Below, in pieces: positions 37,320 to 46,863 of a stretch of 64,000 nucleotides of DNA (its first letter is position 1; each line of letters starts with the position of its first letter). Location of the stretch: NCBI RefSeq assembly GCF_003096835.1, contig NZ_QENZ01000003.1, forward strand, positions 682,001-746,000, in the 5' to 3' direction. A program made the position numbers and the translations under genes. This stretch comes from Balneicella halophila (GTDB lineage: Bacteria > Bacteroidota > Bacteroidia > Bacteroidales > Balneicellaceae). The notes below the pieces were generated by a model. It made no database searches and was not told the DNA's origin. It saw only the letters and a program-made list of their open reading frames with translations.

Positions 37320-38333
37320 ATGCAAGAAATAAATTGGAGTGAACTGAGTTTTGGTTACATGCCAACGGATGTCAATGTAAGATGCGAGTTCAAAGATGGT
37401 AAGTGGGGTGATGTTTATACATGTGAAGACCCATATATCAATGTTCATATGGCAGCAACAGGATTGCATTATGGACAGGAAGCATTTGAAGGAATGAAAG
37501 CCTTTCAAGGTAAAGATGGCAAGGTACGTGTATTTCGTATGGATGAAAATTTCAAACGTTTGAAAAATTCATGTGAGGGGATTTTAATGGCTGATTTGCC
37601 ATGGGACAAGTTTGAAAATGCTATTATGACCGTGATTAAAGAGAATAAACGTTTTATTCCTCCCTACGGACATGGAGCTTCACTGTATATCCGTCCATTA
37701 ATTTTTGGTTCTGGCGCTCAGGTAGGCGTGAAACCTTCTAGTGAGTATATGTTCGTTGTTTTTGTTACACCAGTAGGACCCTATTTTAAAGAAGGATTTA
37801 AACCCACATCTTTGATGATTACCCGTGAGTTTGACAGGGCAGCACCACAAGGAACAGGAACACTTAAAGTTGGAGGTAATTATGCGGCAAGTCTTCGTTC
37901 AGGACAATTAGCTAAAGAAAATGGCTATTCTGCGGTGTTATTTTTAGATGCTAAAGAGAAGAAGTACATTGATGAATGTGGACCTGCTAATTTCTTTGGG
38001 ATAAAGAATAATACATACATCACACCTAAATCTCCATCCATACTGCCTTCTATAACCAATATGAGTTTACAAGTACTGGCAAAAGAGCTAGGCATGGAAG
38101 TTGAGGTGCGCCCCATACCTGTAGAAGAGTTAGATACTTTCGAAGAAGTTGGAGCATGTGGTACGGCAGCTGTTATTAGTCCTGTTGGAAGTATTATGGA
38201 TTATGAAAATAAAAAAGAATACAAATACGGAACAGAAGCTGGAGAAAAGAGTACTTTGCTTTATGAAAAGTTAAAAAGAATTCAAAATGGTGAAGAAGAA
38301 GATAAGTGGGATTGGACGTTTTTAGTAGAATAA
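37320..38333 (+). CDS. ilvE: branched-chain amino-acid aminotransferase
   Basis: A 337-residue PLP enzyme (fold type IV) that interconverts Leu, Ile and Val with their 2-oxo acids using glutamate. The probable PLP lysine is Lys183 in GTLKVGGNYAASL. LHYGQEAFEGMKAF near residue 50 and the FEEVGACGTAAVISPVG segment near 275, which includes the CxxC-like region of the long, eukaryote-like BCAT type, support the assignment. A near-consensus box TACCTTTA lies at 37278-37285. It is followed by its own terminator, so it is separate from the SusC/SusD genes. Confidence 0.94.
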   Translation: MQEINWSELSFGYMPTDVNVRCEFKDGKWGDVYTCEDPYINVHMAATGLHYGQEAFEGMKAFQGKDGKVRVFRMDENFKRLKNSCEGILMADLPWDKFENAIMTVIKENKRFIPPYGHGASLYIRPLIFGSGAQVGVKPSSEYMFVVFVTPVGPYFKEGFKPTSLMITREFDRAAPQGTGTLKVGGNYAASLRSGQLAKENGYSAVLFLDAKEKKYIDECGPANFFGIKNNTYITPKSPSILPSITNMSLQVLAKELGMEVEVRPIPVEELDTFEEVGACGTAAVISPVGSIMDYENKKEYKYGTEAGEKSTLLYEKLKRIQNGEEEDKWDWTFLVE

Positions 38334-38361
38334 AGGAAAATTTAAATTTATACAATAAATG

Positions 38362-38394
38362 AAAGGTTGGCTCAGAAAAGTCAACCTTTTTTTG
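38362..38394 (+). terminator. terminator of ilvE
   Basis: Stem AAAGGTTG (38362-38369) with CAACCTTT (38382-38389), followed by seven T. Confidence 0.8.
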
Positions 38395-38475
38395 TTAACT
38401 TCTTGTTAATTTTTACTACTTTAGTAAAAAAGTGTTGTATAACACATAATTATTTACCTTATAAACTAATAGATT

Positions 38476-41400
38476 ATGAAAAAATTAATCCTGTTTGTTG
38501 CGATATTGTTGTTAACTACGATATCGTTTGCGCAGACGGTTGTGAAAGGTCGGGTTGTAGATGCGCAAGGCGAATCTATTCCCGGGGTCAGTGTACTGGA
38601 ACAAGGTACAACAAATGGAGTTACTACTAATATTGATGGAACTTTTTCACTTACTGTCAAAAAAGATGCCAAACTAATATTTTCATTTGTAGGAATGAAA
38701 GAGCTTGTGGTTTCTGTTGATGGCAGAAATTGGCTTGATGTTACTTTAGAGGAATCTGTAGCAGCCTTAGATGAAATTGTTGTTGTCGGTTATGGAGTAC
38801 AGCGAAAAAGTGATGTTACCGGATCGATAGCATCAGTAAAGTCAGAGGAATTAGAGAAAATTTCCGGAGCTAGTGCGGTTCAGGCACTTCAAGGACAAGT
38901 TGCGGGTGTACAAATTACCTCAGCAACAGGTTCACCTGGATCTGCTGCTACTGTATTAATTCGTGGACGTGGTACAGTAGGTGATTCTTCACCATTGTAT
39001 GTAATTGATGGATTAGCTGTGGGAGATATCAGTTTCTTAAATACTAAGGATATTCAATCTATAGAAGTATTAAAAGATGCTTCTGCTACAGCAATTTACG
39101 GAGCACGTGGTGCAAATGGGGTTGTGCTCATAACCACAAAACAAGGGAAAGCTGGAGAAATGCAGGTAACTTATGATGGATACTATGGCGTTCAATCAGT
39201 ATGGAATGAACCAGACTTATTAGATGCTCAAGAATGGATTGATGTGCAAAATCAAGCTCGTGCTAATGCTGGTGAAGCAAACTTAGATTTAAAACCTGGA
39301 GCTGATAATCCTAATCACACAACTGATTGGTTTGACGAAATTACTCGAAATGCAATCGTGCAAGATCATAATATTCGTATTTCCGGAGGTGGCGAAAACC
39401 TAAAAGCTACATTGAGTGGAAACCTATATGACCAAGAAGGTTTGATTGAAGGTTCAGATTACACACGCTACTCATTAAGAATCAATAGTGAAGCAAAATT
39501 AAGCAACTATGTAACTGTAGGTGAGAATTTATCAATAACACAATCAAAGAGACATAGTATTTTGGAAGGAAACTACTTTAATGGTATTGTGAATGCAGCC
39601 TTAAAATTAGATCCTATAACACCAGTGAAAAATGCTGACGACGAATACATGTCATCACCTTATACTGATGTGATGAACCCGGTTGCTCATATTGAAAATA
39701 CCAACGATGAACGTAAGTATCAAAGATTAGTCGGTAATATCTATGCCGATGTAAAATTACTTCCAAACCTGGTTTATCATTCATCTTATGGAATGGATAT
39801 TAACGATGTGGATTTTTATGATTTTAATCCAACCTATTTTTACGCGATTGATGAAAAGAATGAAGTGAACAGTGTTACACGTAGTCATACTAAAACAACA
39901 CTTTGGAATTGGATTAATACTTTGACTTATATGTTTGAGGTAGATAAACATTCATTTACACTAATGGGTGGTATGGAGGCAACTGAAAGTGACACAGAAT
40001 GGTTTTCTGCTTCTAAAAATAATGTTCCATCTAATGAAGATTATCTAAGATTTTTAAGTGCTGCTTTAGGAGATGAGAATGGTATGGGAACTGCATCAGG
40101 CTCGCTTAGCGAGTGGTCAATGTTATCATACTTTGGACGTTTAAATTATAATTATGATAATAAATACTATCTGACAGCTAATTTACGACATGATGGTTCA
40201 TCTAAATTTGGTAAGGATAAGCGCTGGGGAACATTCCCATCTGTTGCTTTAAAATGGAAAATTTCGAATGAAACATTCTTCCAGCCTATGGCAGAAAACG
40301 GAACTTGGACAAGTGCAGCCCTTCGTGCTGGATGGGGTCAAGTAGGTAATGATAAGATTTCACTTTATCAATACACAACTGCTGTAAGTAATAATAAACA
40401 GTATGGGTACGTTTTTGGTAAAGATCAAAGATTATATTATGGTGCGACTATTGAGGGGATCGGTAATCCATCGATTCATTGGGAGACTGTAGAGTCCACA
40501 AATATTGGTTTAGACTTAGCTTTCTTAAATAACAGGTTAGGCGTAACTTTTGATTGGTTTAACAAGAAGACCAAAGAAATGTTATTACGCGAACCAATTC
40601 CTGATTTTGTAGGTTATACCTCTTCACCTTATAGTAATGTAGGTGATGTCGAAAATAGAGGTTGGGAATTGTCTTTAAATTATAAAGGTAGCCCAACGGA
40701 TGATTTATCTTATAACTTAGGAATCAACTTAGGTAGAGCGAAAACAGAAGTGTTAGATTTAGGTGAAGTTGATTTCCTAAGTGCAGGTTTCGTAAGAATT
40801 GATAATGCAACAAGAACTGAAGTTGGCAATGAGATAGGTGCTTTTTATGGATATGTAACTGATGGTATATTCCAAACCCAAGCTGAGATTGATAGTCATG
40901 CTACACAATCAGGAGCACAGCCTGGAGATATCCGCTTTAAGGATCTAAATGACGACGGGAAAATTGATGCAGAAGATAGAACTTTTATAGGGTCACCTTA
41001 TCCAGATTTAACTTATGGATTCAATTTAGGAATTAACTATAAAGACTTTGATTTCTCAATGTTTTGGCAAGGAGTTTATGGCAATGACTTATTCAATTTT
41101 ATGATTTTCGAAACTATGAATCCAGGTAAAACAACCAATAAATATACTGATATTTTAGATAGCTGGAATGGTCCTGGAACTTCAAACAGTGTACCTCGTT
41201 TATCAACTCAAGACACCAATGACAACCTTAGAGTGTCTGACAGATATATTGAAGATGGTTCATACCTACGCTTGCGTAATATTCAATTAGGCTATAGCTT
41301 GCCAGTTGAAGTAACCGATAAGTTACGAGTAAATAGAGTTCGTTTGTATGTTGCAGCACAAAATCTTTTTACCATTACTGATTATTCAGGTTTAGATCCT

Positions 41401-41496
41401 GAGATTGGTAGATATGATAGTCTTTCTATCGGAATCGATGAAGGGATATTCCCTCACGCTCGCACATGGATGATAGGTGCAAACATTACATTTTAA
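38476..41496 (+). CDS. SusC/RagA-family TonB-linked outer-membrane transporter
   Basis: A 1006-residue receptor. Signal peptide 1-20 (ISFAQ), carboxypeptidase-regulatory-like domain about 22-100 (VVKGRVVDAQGESIPGVSV), TonB box LDEIVVVGYGVQRKSDVTGS near 108-127, plug with the SusC signatures LIRGRGT and VLKDASATAIYGARGANGV, then a 22-strand barrel ending in MIGANITF. The family forms a lidded pair with a SusD lipoprotein to import glycans or peptides. The partner SusD gene follows after 18 nt. No glycoside hydrolase or regulator is adjacent, so the substrate is unknown. Confidence 0.96.
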   Translation: MKKLILFVAILLLTTISFAQTVVKGRVVDAQGESIPGVSVLEQGTTNGVTTNIDGTFSLTVKKDAKLIFSFVGMKELVVSVDGRNWLDVTLEESVAALDEIVVVGYGVQRKSDVTGSIASVKSEELEKISGASAVQALQGQVAGVQITSATGSPGSAATVLIRGRGTVGDSSPLYVIDGLAVGDISFLNTKDIQSIEVLKDASATAIYGARGANGVVLITTKQGKAGEMQVTYDGYYGVQSVWNEPDLLDAQEWIDVQNQARANAGEANLDLKPGADNPNHTTDWFDEITRNAIVQDHNIRISGGGENLKATLSGNLYDQEGLIEGSDYTRYSLRINSEAKLSNYVTVGENLSITQSKRHSILEGNYFNGIVNAALKLDPITPVKNADDEYMSSPYTDVMNPVAHIENTNDERKYQRLVGNIYADVKLLPNLVYHSSYGMDINDVDFYDFNPTYFYAIDEKNEVNSVTRSHTKTTLWNWINTLTYMFEVDKHSFTLMGGMEATESDTEWFSASKNNVPSNEDYLRFLSAALGDENGMGTASGSLSEWSMLSYFGRLNYNYDNKYYLTANLRHDGSSKFGKDKRWGTFPSVALKWKISNETFFQPMAENGTWTSAALRAGWGQVGNDKISLYQYTTAVSNNKQYGYVFGKDQRLYYGATIEGIGNPSIHWETVESTNIGLDLAFLNNRLGVTFDWFNKKTKEMLLREPIPDFVGYTSSPYSNVGDVENRGWELSLNYKGSPTDDLSYNLGINLGRAKTEVLDLGEVDFLSAGFVRIDNATRTEVGNEIGAFYGYVTDGIFQTQAEIDSHATQSGAQPGDIRFKDLNDDGKIDAEDRTFIGSPYPDLTYGFNLGINYKDFDFSMFWQGVYGNDLFNFMIFETMNPGKTTNKYTDILDSWNGPGTSNSVPRLSTQDTNDNLRVSDRYIEDGSYLRLRNIQLGYSLPVEVTDKLRVNRVRLYVAAQNLFTITDYSGLDPEIGRYDSLSIGIDEGIFPHARTWMIGANITF

Positions 41497-41514
41497 TTTT
41501 AAACAAGAGAAGCA

Positions 41515-42975
41515 ATGAAAATATATAAAATTTTAATATTGATAGGTTTTCTGATCGCAGGATTCTCCTGTTCTGATGATTTTCTAGAAAAATCTCCAAA
41601 AGGGGAAGAAAGTGCAGATCAGTTCTACAAAACAAAAAGAGGGATTGATGCACAGATAATTGCAGCATATTCCGAATTGAAAAACTACAGATACGCCTCT
41701 AATCGATTCTTCCTAGGTGATGTCGCTTCAGACGATGCTACTAAAGGAAGTGAGCCTGGTGACTTTGTTACAGCTAAAGAAATAGAGGAGTTCCGTGCCA
41801 CAGCATCTAACTTTCAATTTGGAACTTGGTGGTGGACGAGGATTTACCGAGGGATTTTTTATGCTAACGTAGCTATATCTAACATTGATGAGCTTGAAGA
41901 TGTGACCGAGTCCGAAAAAAATCAACTCTTAGCTGAAGCTAGATTTTTAAGAGCTTATTATTATTCTGAGTTAGTAAGGTCTTATGGTGGAGTTCCGCTG
42001 CGTACTGCACCTGATCAACCAATAGATCAACCAAGAGCTTCTGCTGAAGAAGTTTATAACCTGATTGAGGAAGACTATAGTTTTGCTATACAGAACTTGC
42101 CTGAGAAGTCACAATACCCTGCAGAAGATATGGGACGTGCTACAAAAGGAGCAGCTCAAGCTTTATTAGGAAAGGTATATTTATACCAAGAAAAGTGGCA
42201 ACAAGCAAAAGAAGCTTTTCAAAAAGTGATAAATTCTGGTGAATATTCGTTAGATCCTTCTTACAGTTCTATGTTTACTGTAGCTGGTGAAAATGGTGTC
42301 GAGTCTATTTTTGAAATACAGTTTTTTGAAAGTGAGTCCGAAGCAGATACATGGCGAAATGGGGGTAATTTTACAACAGTTTTCATTATGCCTAGAAATA
42401 TTTGGGGATGGGGTATAATGCAACCAACACAGGCATTGTATGATGCTTATGAAAGTGGCGACCCAAGACGAGAAGCTACAATTATCCTAAGAGGAGAGGT
42501 GATAGAAGGAGAAGTACAAGAGGGCAGTGATGATCAAACTGGTTTATATAGCCGAAAAGACTTCTTACCACCTTCAGAAAGACCTGTCTTAAATGTGAAA
42601 AATAGTCCATTAAATGAGATTATTATCCGTCTGGCTGATGTTTATTTAATGTATGCTGAAGCTGCTTATCATCTTGGTGATGAAACAACGGCTAAAATGT
42701 ACGTAAATATGGTAAGAGAAAGAGCGCGTAATGGAGACAATACTATTCTTCCAGATGTTACTGCTAGTGGTACTGCTTTATTAGATGCAATTTATCACGA
42801 GCGTAGAGTGGAGTTGGGTCTTGAGCATCACCGTTATTGGGACGTTATACGTACGGGACGCGGACAAGAGTTATTACATCCAAACTTTACTCCTGGGAAG
42901 CATGAATTGTTCCCTATACCACAGTCAGAAATTGATGCATCAAAAGGTGTTTTGACTCAGAATCCCGGTTACTAA
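41515..42975 (+). CDS. SusD/RagB-family nutrient-binding outer-membrane lipoprotein
   Basis: A 486-residue surface lipoprotein with a lipobox-like IAGFSC (Cys near 19) and the SDDFLEKSP start typical of SusD. TPR-like helices (about 60-320) include NQLLAEARFLRAYYYSELVRSYGGVPL, the strongest SusD signature. The C-terminal part contains VYLMYAEAAYHLGD, ERRVELGLEHHRYWDVIRTGR and LFPIPQSEID, all family hallmarks. It acts as the lid of the SusC transporter encoded just upstream. It ends at a strong hairpin terminator. Confidence 0.96.
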   Translation: MKIYKILILIGFLIAGFSCSDDFLEKSPKGEESADQFYKTKRGIDAQIIAAYSELKNYRYASNRFFLGDVASDDATKGSEPGDFVTAKEIEEFRATASNFQFGTWWWTRIYRGIFYANVAISNIDELEDVTESEKNQLLAEARFLRAYYYSELVRSYGGVPLRTAPDQPIDQPRASAEEVYNLIEEDYSFAIQNLPEKSQYPAEDMGRATKGAAQALLGKVYLYQEKWQQAKEAFQKVINSGEYSLDPSYSSMFTVAGENGVESIFEIQFFESESEADTWRNGGNFTTVFIMPRNIWGWGIMQPTQALYDAYESGDPRREATIILRGEVIEGEVQEGSDDQTGLYSRKDFLPPSERPVLNVKNSPLNEIIIRLADVYLMYAEAAYHLGDETTAKMYVNMVRERARNGDNTILPDVTASGTALLDAIYHERRVELGLEHHRYWDVIRTGRGQELLHPNFTPGKHELFPIPQSEIDASKGVLTQNPGY

Positions 42976-42997
42976 CAGTTAATTATATTCGATTCTA

Positions 42998-43036
42998 AAT
43001 TAGGAAGTTCCTATTGTAGGAGCTTCCTAATTTTTA
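42998..43036 (+). terminator. terminator of the SusC-SusD operon
   Basis: A 16-bp stem with one G-U pair: AATTAGGAAGTTCCTA (42998-43013) with TAGGAGCTTCCTAATT, 3-nt loop, followed by five T. Confidence 0.88.
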
Positions 43037-43108
43037 CTTAATCATTAACATTTAGTTAAATAATATGAACTTTATTGTTTTGATATAATACTCTTCTAAA
43101 ACTTATTG

Positions 43109-43116
43109 TAGCTTTG
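43109..43116 (+). promoter_or_regulatory. -7 promoter box of the TonB receptor/DUF4249 pair
   Basis: TAGCTTTG, exact TAnnTTTG, 32 nt before the ATG at 43149. Confidence 0.5.
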
Positions 43117-43148
43117 ATCTCGTATTTCAGTAACTCTATTCTATATCC

Positions 43149-45524
43149 ATGAAAAATGTAATAATTTGTCTGTTTCTATTATTTCTTTCTTCAATCTCTT
43201 TTGCTCAGGAAAAAGTAACGCTTTCAGGTGTTGTAACTGATCAAAATAGTGGAGAGAAAATCTTAGGAGCTAATGTATTTGTACTTAACAATGATTTGGG
43301 AACCGTAACAAATGATTATGGTTATTATTCCTTAGATTTAAAGCCTGGGAAATATGAAATTGAAATTTCTTATATCGGTTATGAAACGCAGGTTGTAGAG
43401 ATTGAAATTAAAGATAAAAAACGCTTAGATTTTGAACTTAGAGTTTCCAATTATATGTTGGATGAAGTGGAAGTAGTCGCAAATTCGAATGTTGCTAATA
43501 TTCGTAGACCTCAAATGAGTGTGAATACCATGTCTGTGAATACAATTAAGGCTATGCCGGTAGTTCTCGGTGAGGTTGATGTTATTAAAAGCTTGATTCA
43601 ATTACCGGGTGTGAGCAATGCCGGAGAGGGTGCTTCAGGTTTTAATGTGAGAGGCGGTGCTGCTGACCAAAATCTAATTCTTCTTGATGGGGCAACCTTG
43701 TATAGTTCATCACACCTCTTTGGTTTTTTCAGCATATTTAATCCAGATGCGATACGAAATATCAAACTCTATAAGGGAGGTATTCCCGCAAAGTATGGTA
43801 GCCGAGTTTCTTCGGTATTAGATATTTACCAAAAGGATGGTAATAGTAATAAATTTCATTTAACAGGCGGTATTGGGGTGATTTCTTCAAGATTGTTAGC
43901 TGAAGGCCCCATAGTAAAAGGGAAGAGTTCTTTCCTCGTTGGAGGAAGAAGTTCTTATGCGCATCTCTTTTTAAAATTAACGGATGATTATAAAGACAAT
44001 TCAGCCTACTTCTATGATCTTAATACAAAACTGAATTACAAGATTAATAAAATGAATACCTTGTACTTGTCTGGCTATTTTGGAAGGGATGTGTTTCGAT
44101 TAAATGATGATCTCGAAAATATCTTTGGAAATTCATTAGTAAACCTAAGATGGAATCACTTGTTTTCAGATAAATTATTTTCTAATTTATCACTGATTTA
44201 TAGTGATTACTATTATGGTTTAGAATTGGGTTTTGTTGGATTTGAATGGGAATCATCTATTAAAAATTTTAATTTAAAATACGATTTTAACCATTACTTA
44301 AATCATAAATTGACTTTGAATTATGGGGTTCAAGGTATTTATTACGATTTTCATCCCGGTAAAATAAGCCCATCTAATGAAACTTCAACAATTAAAGAGA
44401 AAGAAATTGCAAATAAATATGCTATAGAAGGTGGAGCGTATCTGGATATAGAGCATAAATTATCAGAGAAATTAGCATTAACCTATGGTCTACGCTTTAG
44501 TTACTTTGCAAAAATAGGAGCTGAAAATATTAATTTATATACAGATAATAAGCCTGTTGTGTTTGATACAGCTCAGCAGATTTATGAAAAAGCAACGCCT
44601 ATAGGTGAGGAATCATTTGATTCCAACGAAGTTATCAAAGGTTATAACGATTTGGAGCCTAGAATTTCATTAGCCTATGCATTCAATGATAATAATTCTA
44701 TAAAAGCGAGTTACAACAGAATGGCTCAGTACATGCACTTAATTTCTAACACTTCAGCGCCCACACCTTTAGATGTGTGGACACCAAGCGGGAAATATAT
44801 AAAACCACAATTAGTAGATCTGTATGCAATAGGGTATGCAAAGAATTTTTTAGATGATACATATTCTCTAGAAGTGGAAAGTTATTATAAAAAACTCAAA
44901 AATAGACTGGATTATATCGATGGTGCAGATTTGGTGGGGAACGAGGCTATAGAGCAAGTGATTTTATCTGCTGAAGGTAGGGCTTACGGTTTAGAATGCT
45001 ACTTCAGAAAGAATAAAGGTCGACTTACGGGCTGGGCTTCCTATACATTATCGAGGGCAGAACAGAGAGTAAAACCAAGAAATGACTTAGAGACTGGAAT
45101 TAATAATGGCGAATGGTATCGGGCTAACTATGATAAAACGCATGATCTTACAGTGACGGGTATGTATCGATTAAATAAAAAATGGAGTTTTAGTGCTTCC
45201 TTCACACTACAATCTGGTATGCCAACAACCTATCCTAAAAATAAATATATTTATGGAGACATAACAATACCTAACTATGGTTTGCGAAATGAAGAGCAGT
45301 TGCCCGCCTACCACCGTTTAGACATATCCGCTACATTTTCACCGGCAACTCATAAAAATAAAAGATGGAAAGGAGAGTGGGTATTTGGTATCTACAATCT
45401 TTACAATAGAATGAATGCACAATCCATCACTTTTAGACAGGATACAGAAACCGGCAAGAATGAAGCAGTAAAGTTATCTATTTTTGGCATTGTGCCAAGT
45501 GTTACCTACAATTTTAAATTCTAA
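43149..45524 (+). CDS. TonB-dependent receptor with carboxypeptidase-regulatory-like domain
   Basis: A 791-residue outer-membrane receptor. Signal peptide 1-19 (ISFAQ), a carboxypeptidase-regulatory-like domain about 22-100 (LSGVVTDQNSGEKILGANVFV), plug about 115-230 with SNAGEGASGFNVRGGAADQNLILLDG (the FNVRGG motif), then the barrel ending SVTYNFKF. It lacks SusC signatures and belongs to the receptor type that pairs with a DUF4249 lipoprotein, which follows after 4 nt. The substrate is unknown. Confidence 0.93.
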   Translation: MKNVIICLFLLFLSSISFAQEKVTLSGVVTDQNSGEKILGANVFVLNNDLGTVTNDYGYYSLDLKPGKYEIEISYIGYETQVVEIEIKDKKRLDFELRVSNYMLDEVEVVANSNVANIRRPQMSVNTMSVNTIKAMPVVLGEVDVIKSLIQLPGVSNAGEGASGFNVRGGAADQNLILLDGATLYSSSHLFGFFSIFNPDAIRNIKLYKGGIPAKYGSRVSSVLDIYQKDGNSNKFHLTGGIGVISSRLLAEGPIVKGKSSFLVGGRSSYAHLFLKLTDDYKDNSAYFYDLNTKLNYKINKMNTLYLSGYFGRDVFRLNDDLENIFGNSLVNLRWNHLFSDKLFSNLSLIYSDYYYGLELGFVGFEWESSIKNFNLKYDFNHYLNHKLTLNYGVQGIYYDFHPGKISPSNETSTIKEKEIANKYAIEGGAYLDIEHKLSEKLALTYGLRFSYFAKIGAENINLYTDNKPVVFDTAQQIYEKATPIGEESFDSNEVIKGYNDLEPRISLAYAFNDNNSIKASYNRMAQYMHLISNTSAPTPLDVWTPSGKYIKPQLVDLYAIGYAKNFLDDTYSLEVESYYKKLKNRLDYIDGADLVGNEAIEQVILSAEGRAYGLECYFRKNKGRLTGWASYTLSRAEQRVKPRNDLETGINNGEWYRANYDKTHDLTVTGMYRLNKKWSFSASFTLQSGMPTTYPKNKYIYGDITIPNYGLRNEEQLPAYHRLDISATFSPATHKNKRWKGEWVFGIYNLYNRMNAQSITFRQDTETGKNEAVKLSIFGIVPSVTYNFKF

Positions 45525-45528
45525 AAAA

Positions 45529-46344
45529 ATGAAAAAATATATCATTTTGCTAAGTTGCGTTATTATTTTCTTCTCCTGTGAGGAAGTTGTTGACATTGAT
45601 TTGAAAGAAGGAAAGAAAGAGCTTGTAGTAGAAGCAAGTATTGACTGGATACAAGGTACCAATGGAGCCGTACAAACCATTGTTCTATCACAAACATCTG
45701 CATATTTTGAAGATGAATATCCAAAGGTGTCGGGTGCTACTGTACGTGTCAAAGATACTGATAATGAAGTGTATATTTTCAAAGAAGAGGATAAAGGAGT
45801 TTATATTTGTCGAACTTTTCAGCCTGAATATGAGAAAGTTTATCAGCTAAATATTGAATATCAGGGAATAACTTACAGGTCGATTGATACACTTCGCTCT
45901 AAAGTTAAGTTTGATAAAATAATCCAGAATGATGATGGAGGAATTACGAAAGAAGATAAAGAAGTTGAGTTTTATTTTAGTAATGAAGATACAGCATCAC
46001 CTCAATATTTTTTGATAGAAGCTAGAGACCCATATAATGTCATTCCTTTTTATTTTTTATTGGATGGAGACGATTTTCAGGATGGCAAATACTTTGTAGT
46101 AGGAGGAAGTGAAGACTGGAAATCGGGAGATGAGTTGGAATTTAAGGTATATCATATTTCCCAAAACTATTTTAACTACATGAGTCGTTTATTGGCAGTT
46201 GCTGAACAATATGGAGGAAAACCTTTAACAACTCCAGATGCAAGGGTTCAAGGAAACATCATAAATACTTTGGATTCTAAGGCAAATCCATTGGGAGCAT
46301 TTCGAGTAACCTCATGTTTGGAGAAAAAAATAATTATAGAGTAG
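45529..46344 (+). CDS. DUF4249 family lipoprotein, partner of the TonB receptor
   Basis: A 271-residue lipoprotein: MKKYIILLSCVIIFFSC with Cys at about residue 17, then EEVVDIDLKEGKKELVVEASI, the typical DUF4249 opening, and an Ig-like SGATVRVKDTDNEVYIF segment. Members are encoded next to TonB receptors in Bacteroidota and are thought to be surface partners, analogous to SusD; no substrate is known. The start at 45529 is used because it begins a lipoprotein signal and lies 4 nt after the receptor stop. The protein ends with TSCLEKKIIIE, somewhat shorter than some members. Confidence 0.85.
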   Translation: MKKYIILLSCVIIFFSCEEVVDIDLKEGKKELVVEASIDWIQGTNGAVQTIVLSQTSAYFEDEYPKVSGATVRVKDTDNEVYIFKEEDKGVYICRTFQPEYEKVYQLNIEYQGITYRSIDTLRSKVKFDKIIQNDDGGITKEDKEVEFYFSNEDTASPQYFLIEARDPYNVIPFYFLLDGDDFQDGKYFVVGGSEDWKSGDELEFKVYHISQNYFNYMSRLLAVAEQYGGKPLTTPDARVQGNIINTLDSKANPLGAFRVTSCLEKKIIIE

Positions 46345-46345
46345 C

Positions 46346-46852
46346 TTAATTTAATAAATCAGAATACAGCTTATAATTCTCATCATCAAAACAGATGAAA
46401 TAAACATCCTCGATAATGCTTTGGGGATTTTCATTGAAATAATCATTAACTGTGTCTATAGCAATAGGGGCAGCTAATGACTTAGGAAAACCATAGACTC
46501 CCGTGCTGATATTAGGGAAAGCAATACTTTTTAACTGGTGATTCTCTGCTAATTCTAAGGAATTTTTATAGCATTCAGCCAATAATTCTTTTTCATTTTG
46601 ATGACCTCCTTTCCAGATAGGACCTACTGTATGGATTACTTTCTTTGCAGGAAGATTCCCCGCAGTTGTTATCACGGCTTCTCCTGTAGGGCATCCACCT
46701 TTTTCTTTACATTCGGCTAAAATAGCTGGTCCTCCCGCTCTGTGAATAGCTCCATCGACACCACCACCGCCAAGTAAACTACTGTTTGCGGCGTTTACAA
46801 TGGCGTCAACTTGAAGTTGCGTGATATCTGACTTTTGTACTTTTAGGTTCAT
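46346..46852 (-). CDS. macro-domain protein, probable O-acetyl-ADP-ribose deacetylase (YmdB/MacroD type)
   Basis: A 168-residue single macro domain. Ligand-binding motifs are clear: [27 protein letters not shown] near residues 15-43 (cut here into its two parts, NAANS and [10 protein letters not shown]) and the phosphate loop STGVYGFP near 117. The family removes ADP-ribose or acetyl-ADP-ribose adducts. It is the last gene of a minus-strand run after the glycosyl-hydrolase-like and dipeptide epimerase genes, 11 nt downstream of the epimerase, so co-transcription is likely; a functional link to peptidoglycan is not obvious. Confidence 0.9.
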   Translation of the reverse strand: MNLKVQKSDITQLQVDAIVNAANSSLLGGGGVDGAIHRAGGPAILAECKEKGGCPTGEAVITTAGNLPAKKVIHTVGPIWKGGHQNEKELLAECYKNSLELAENHQLKSIAFPNISTGVYGFPKSLAAPIAIDTVNDYFNENPQSIIEDVYFICFDDENYKLYSDLLN

Positions 46853-46863
46853 CGCATTTTAGT

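Noticed and set aside
38367-38630. Open frame of 87 codons before and across the SusC start
   Set aside because: It overlaps the SusC signal peptide in another frame and begins within the ilvE terminator.
38476-42975. Complete polysaccharide utilisation locus
   Set aside because: Only SusC and SusD are present; no hydrolase, SusE/F-like protein or regulator lies nearby.
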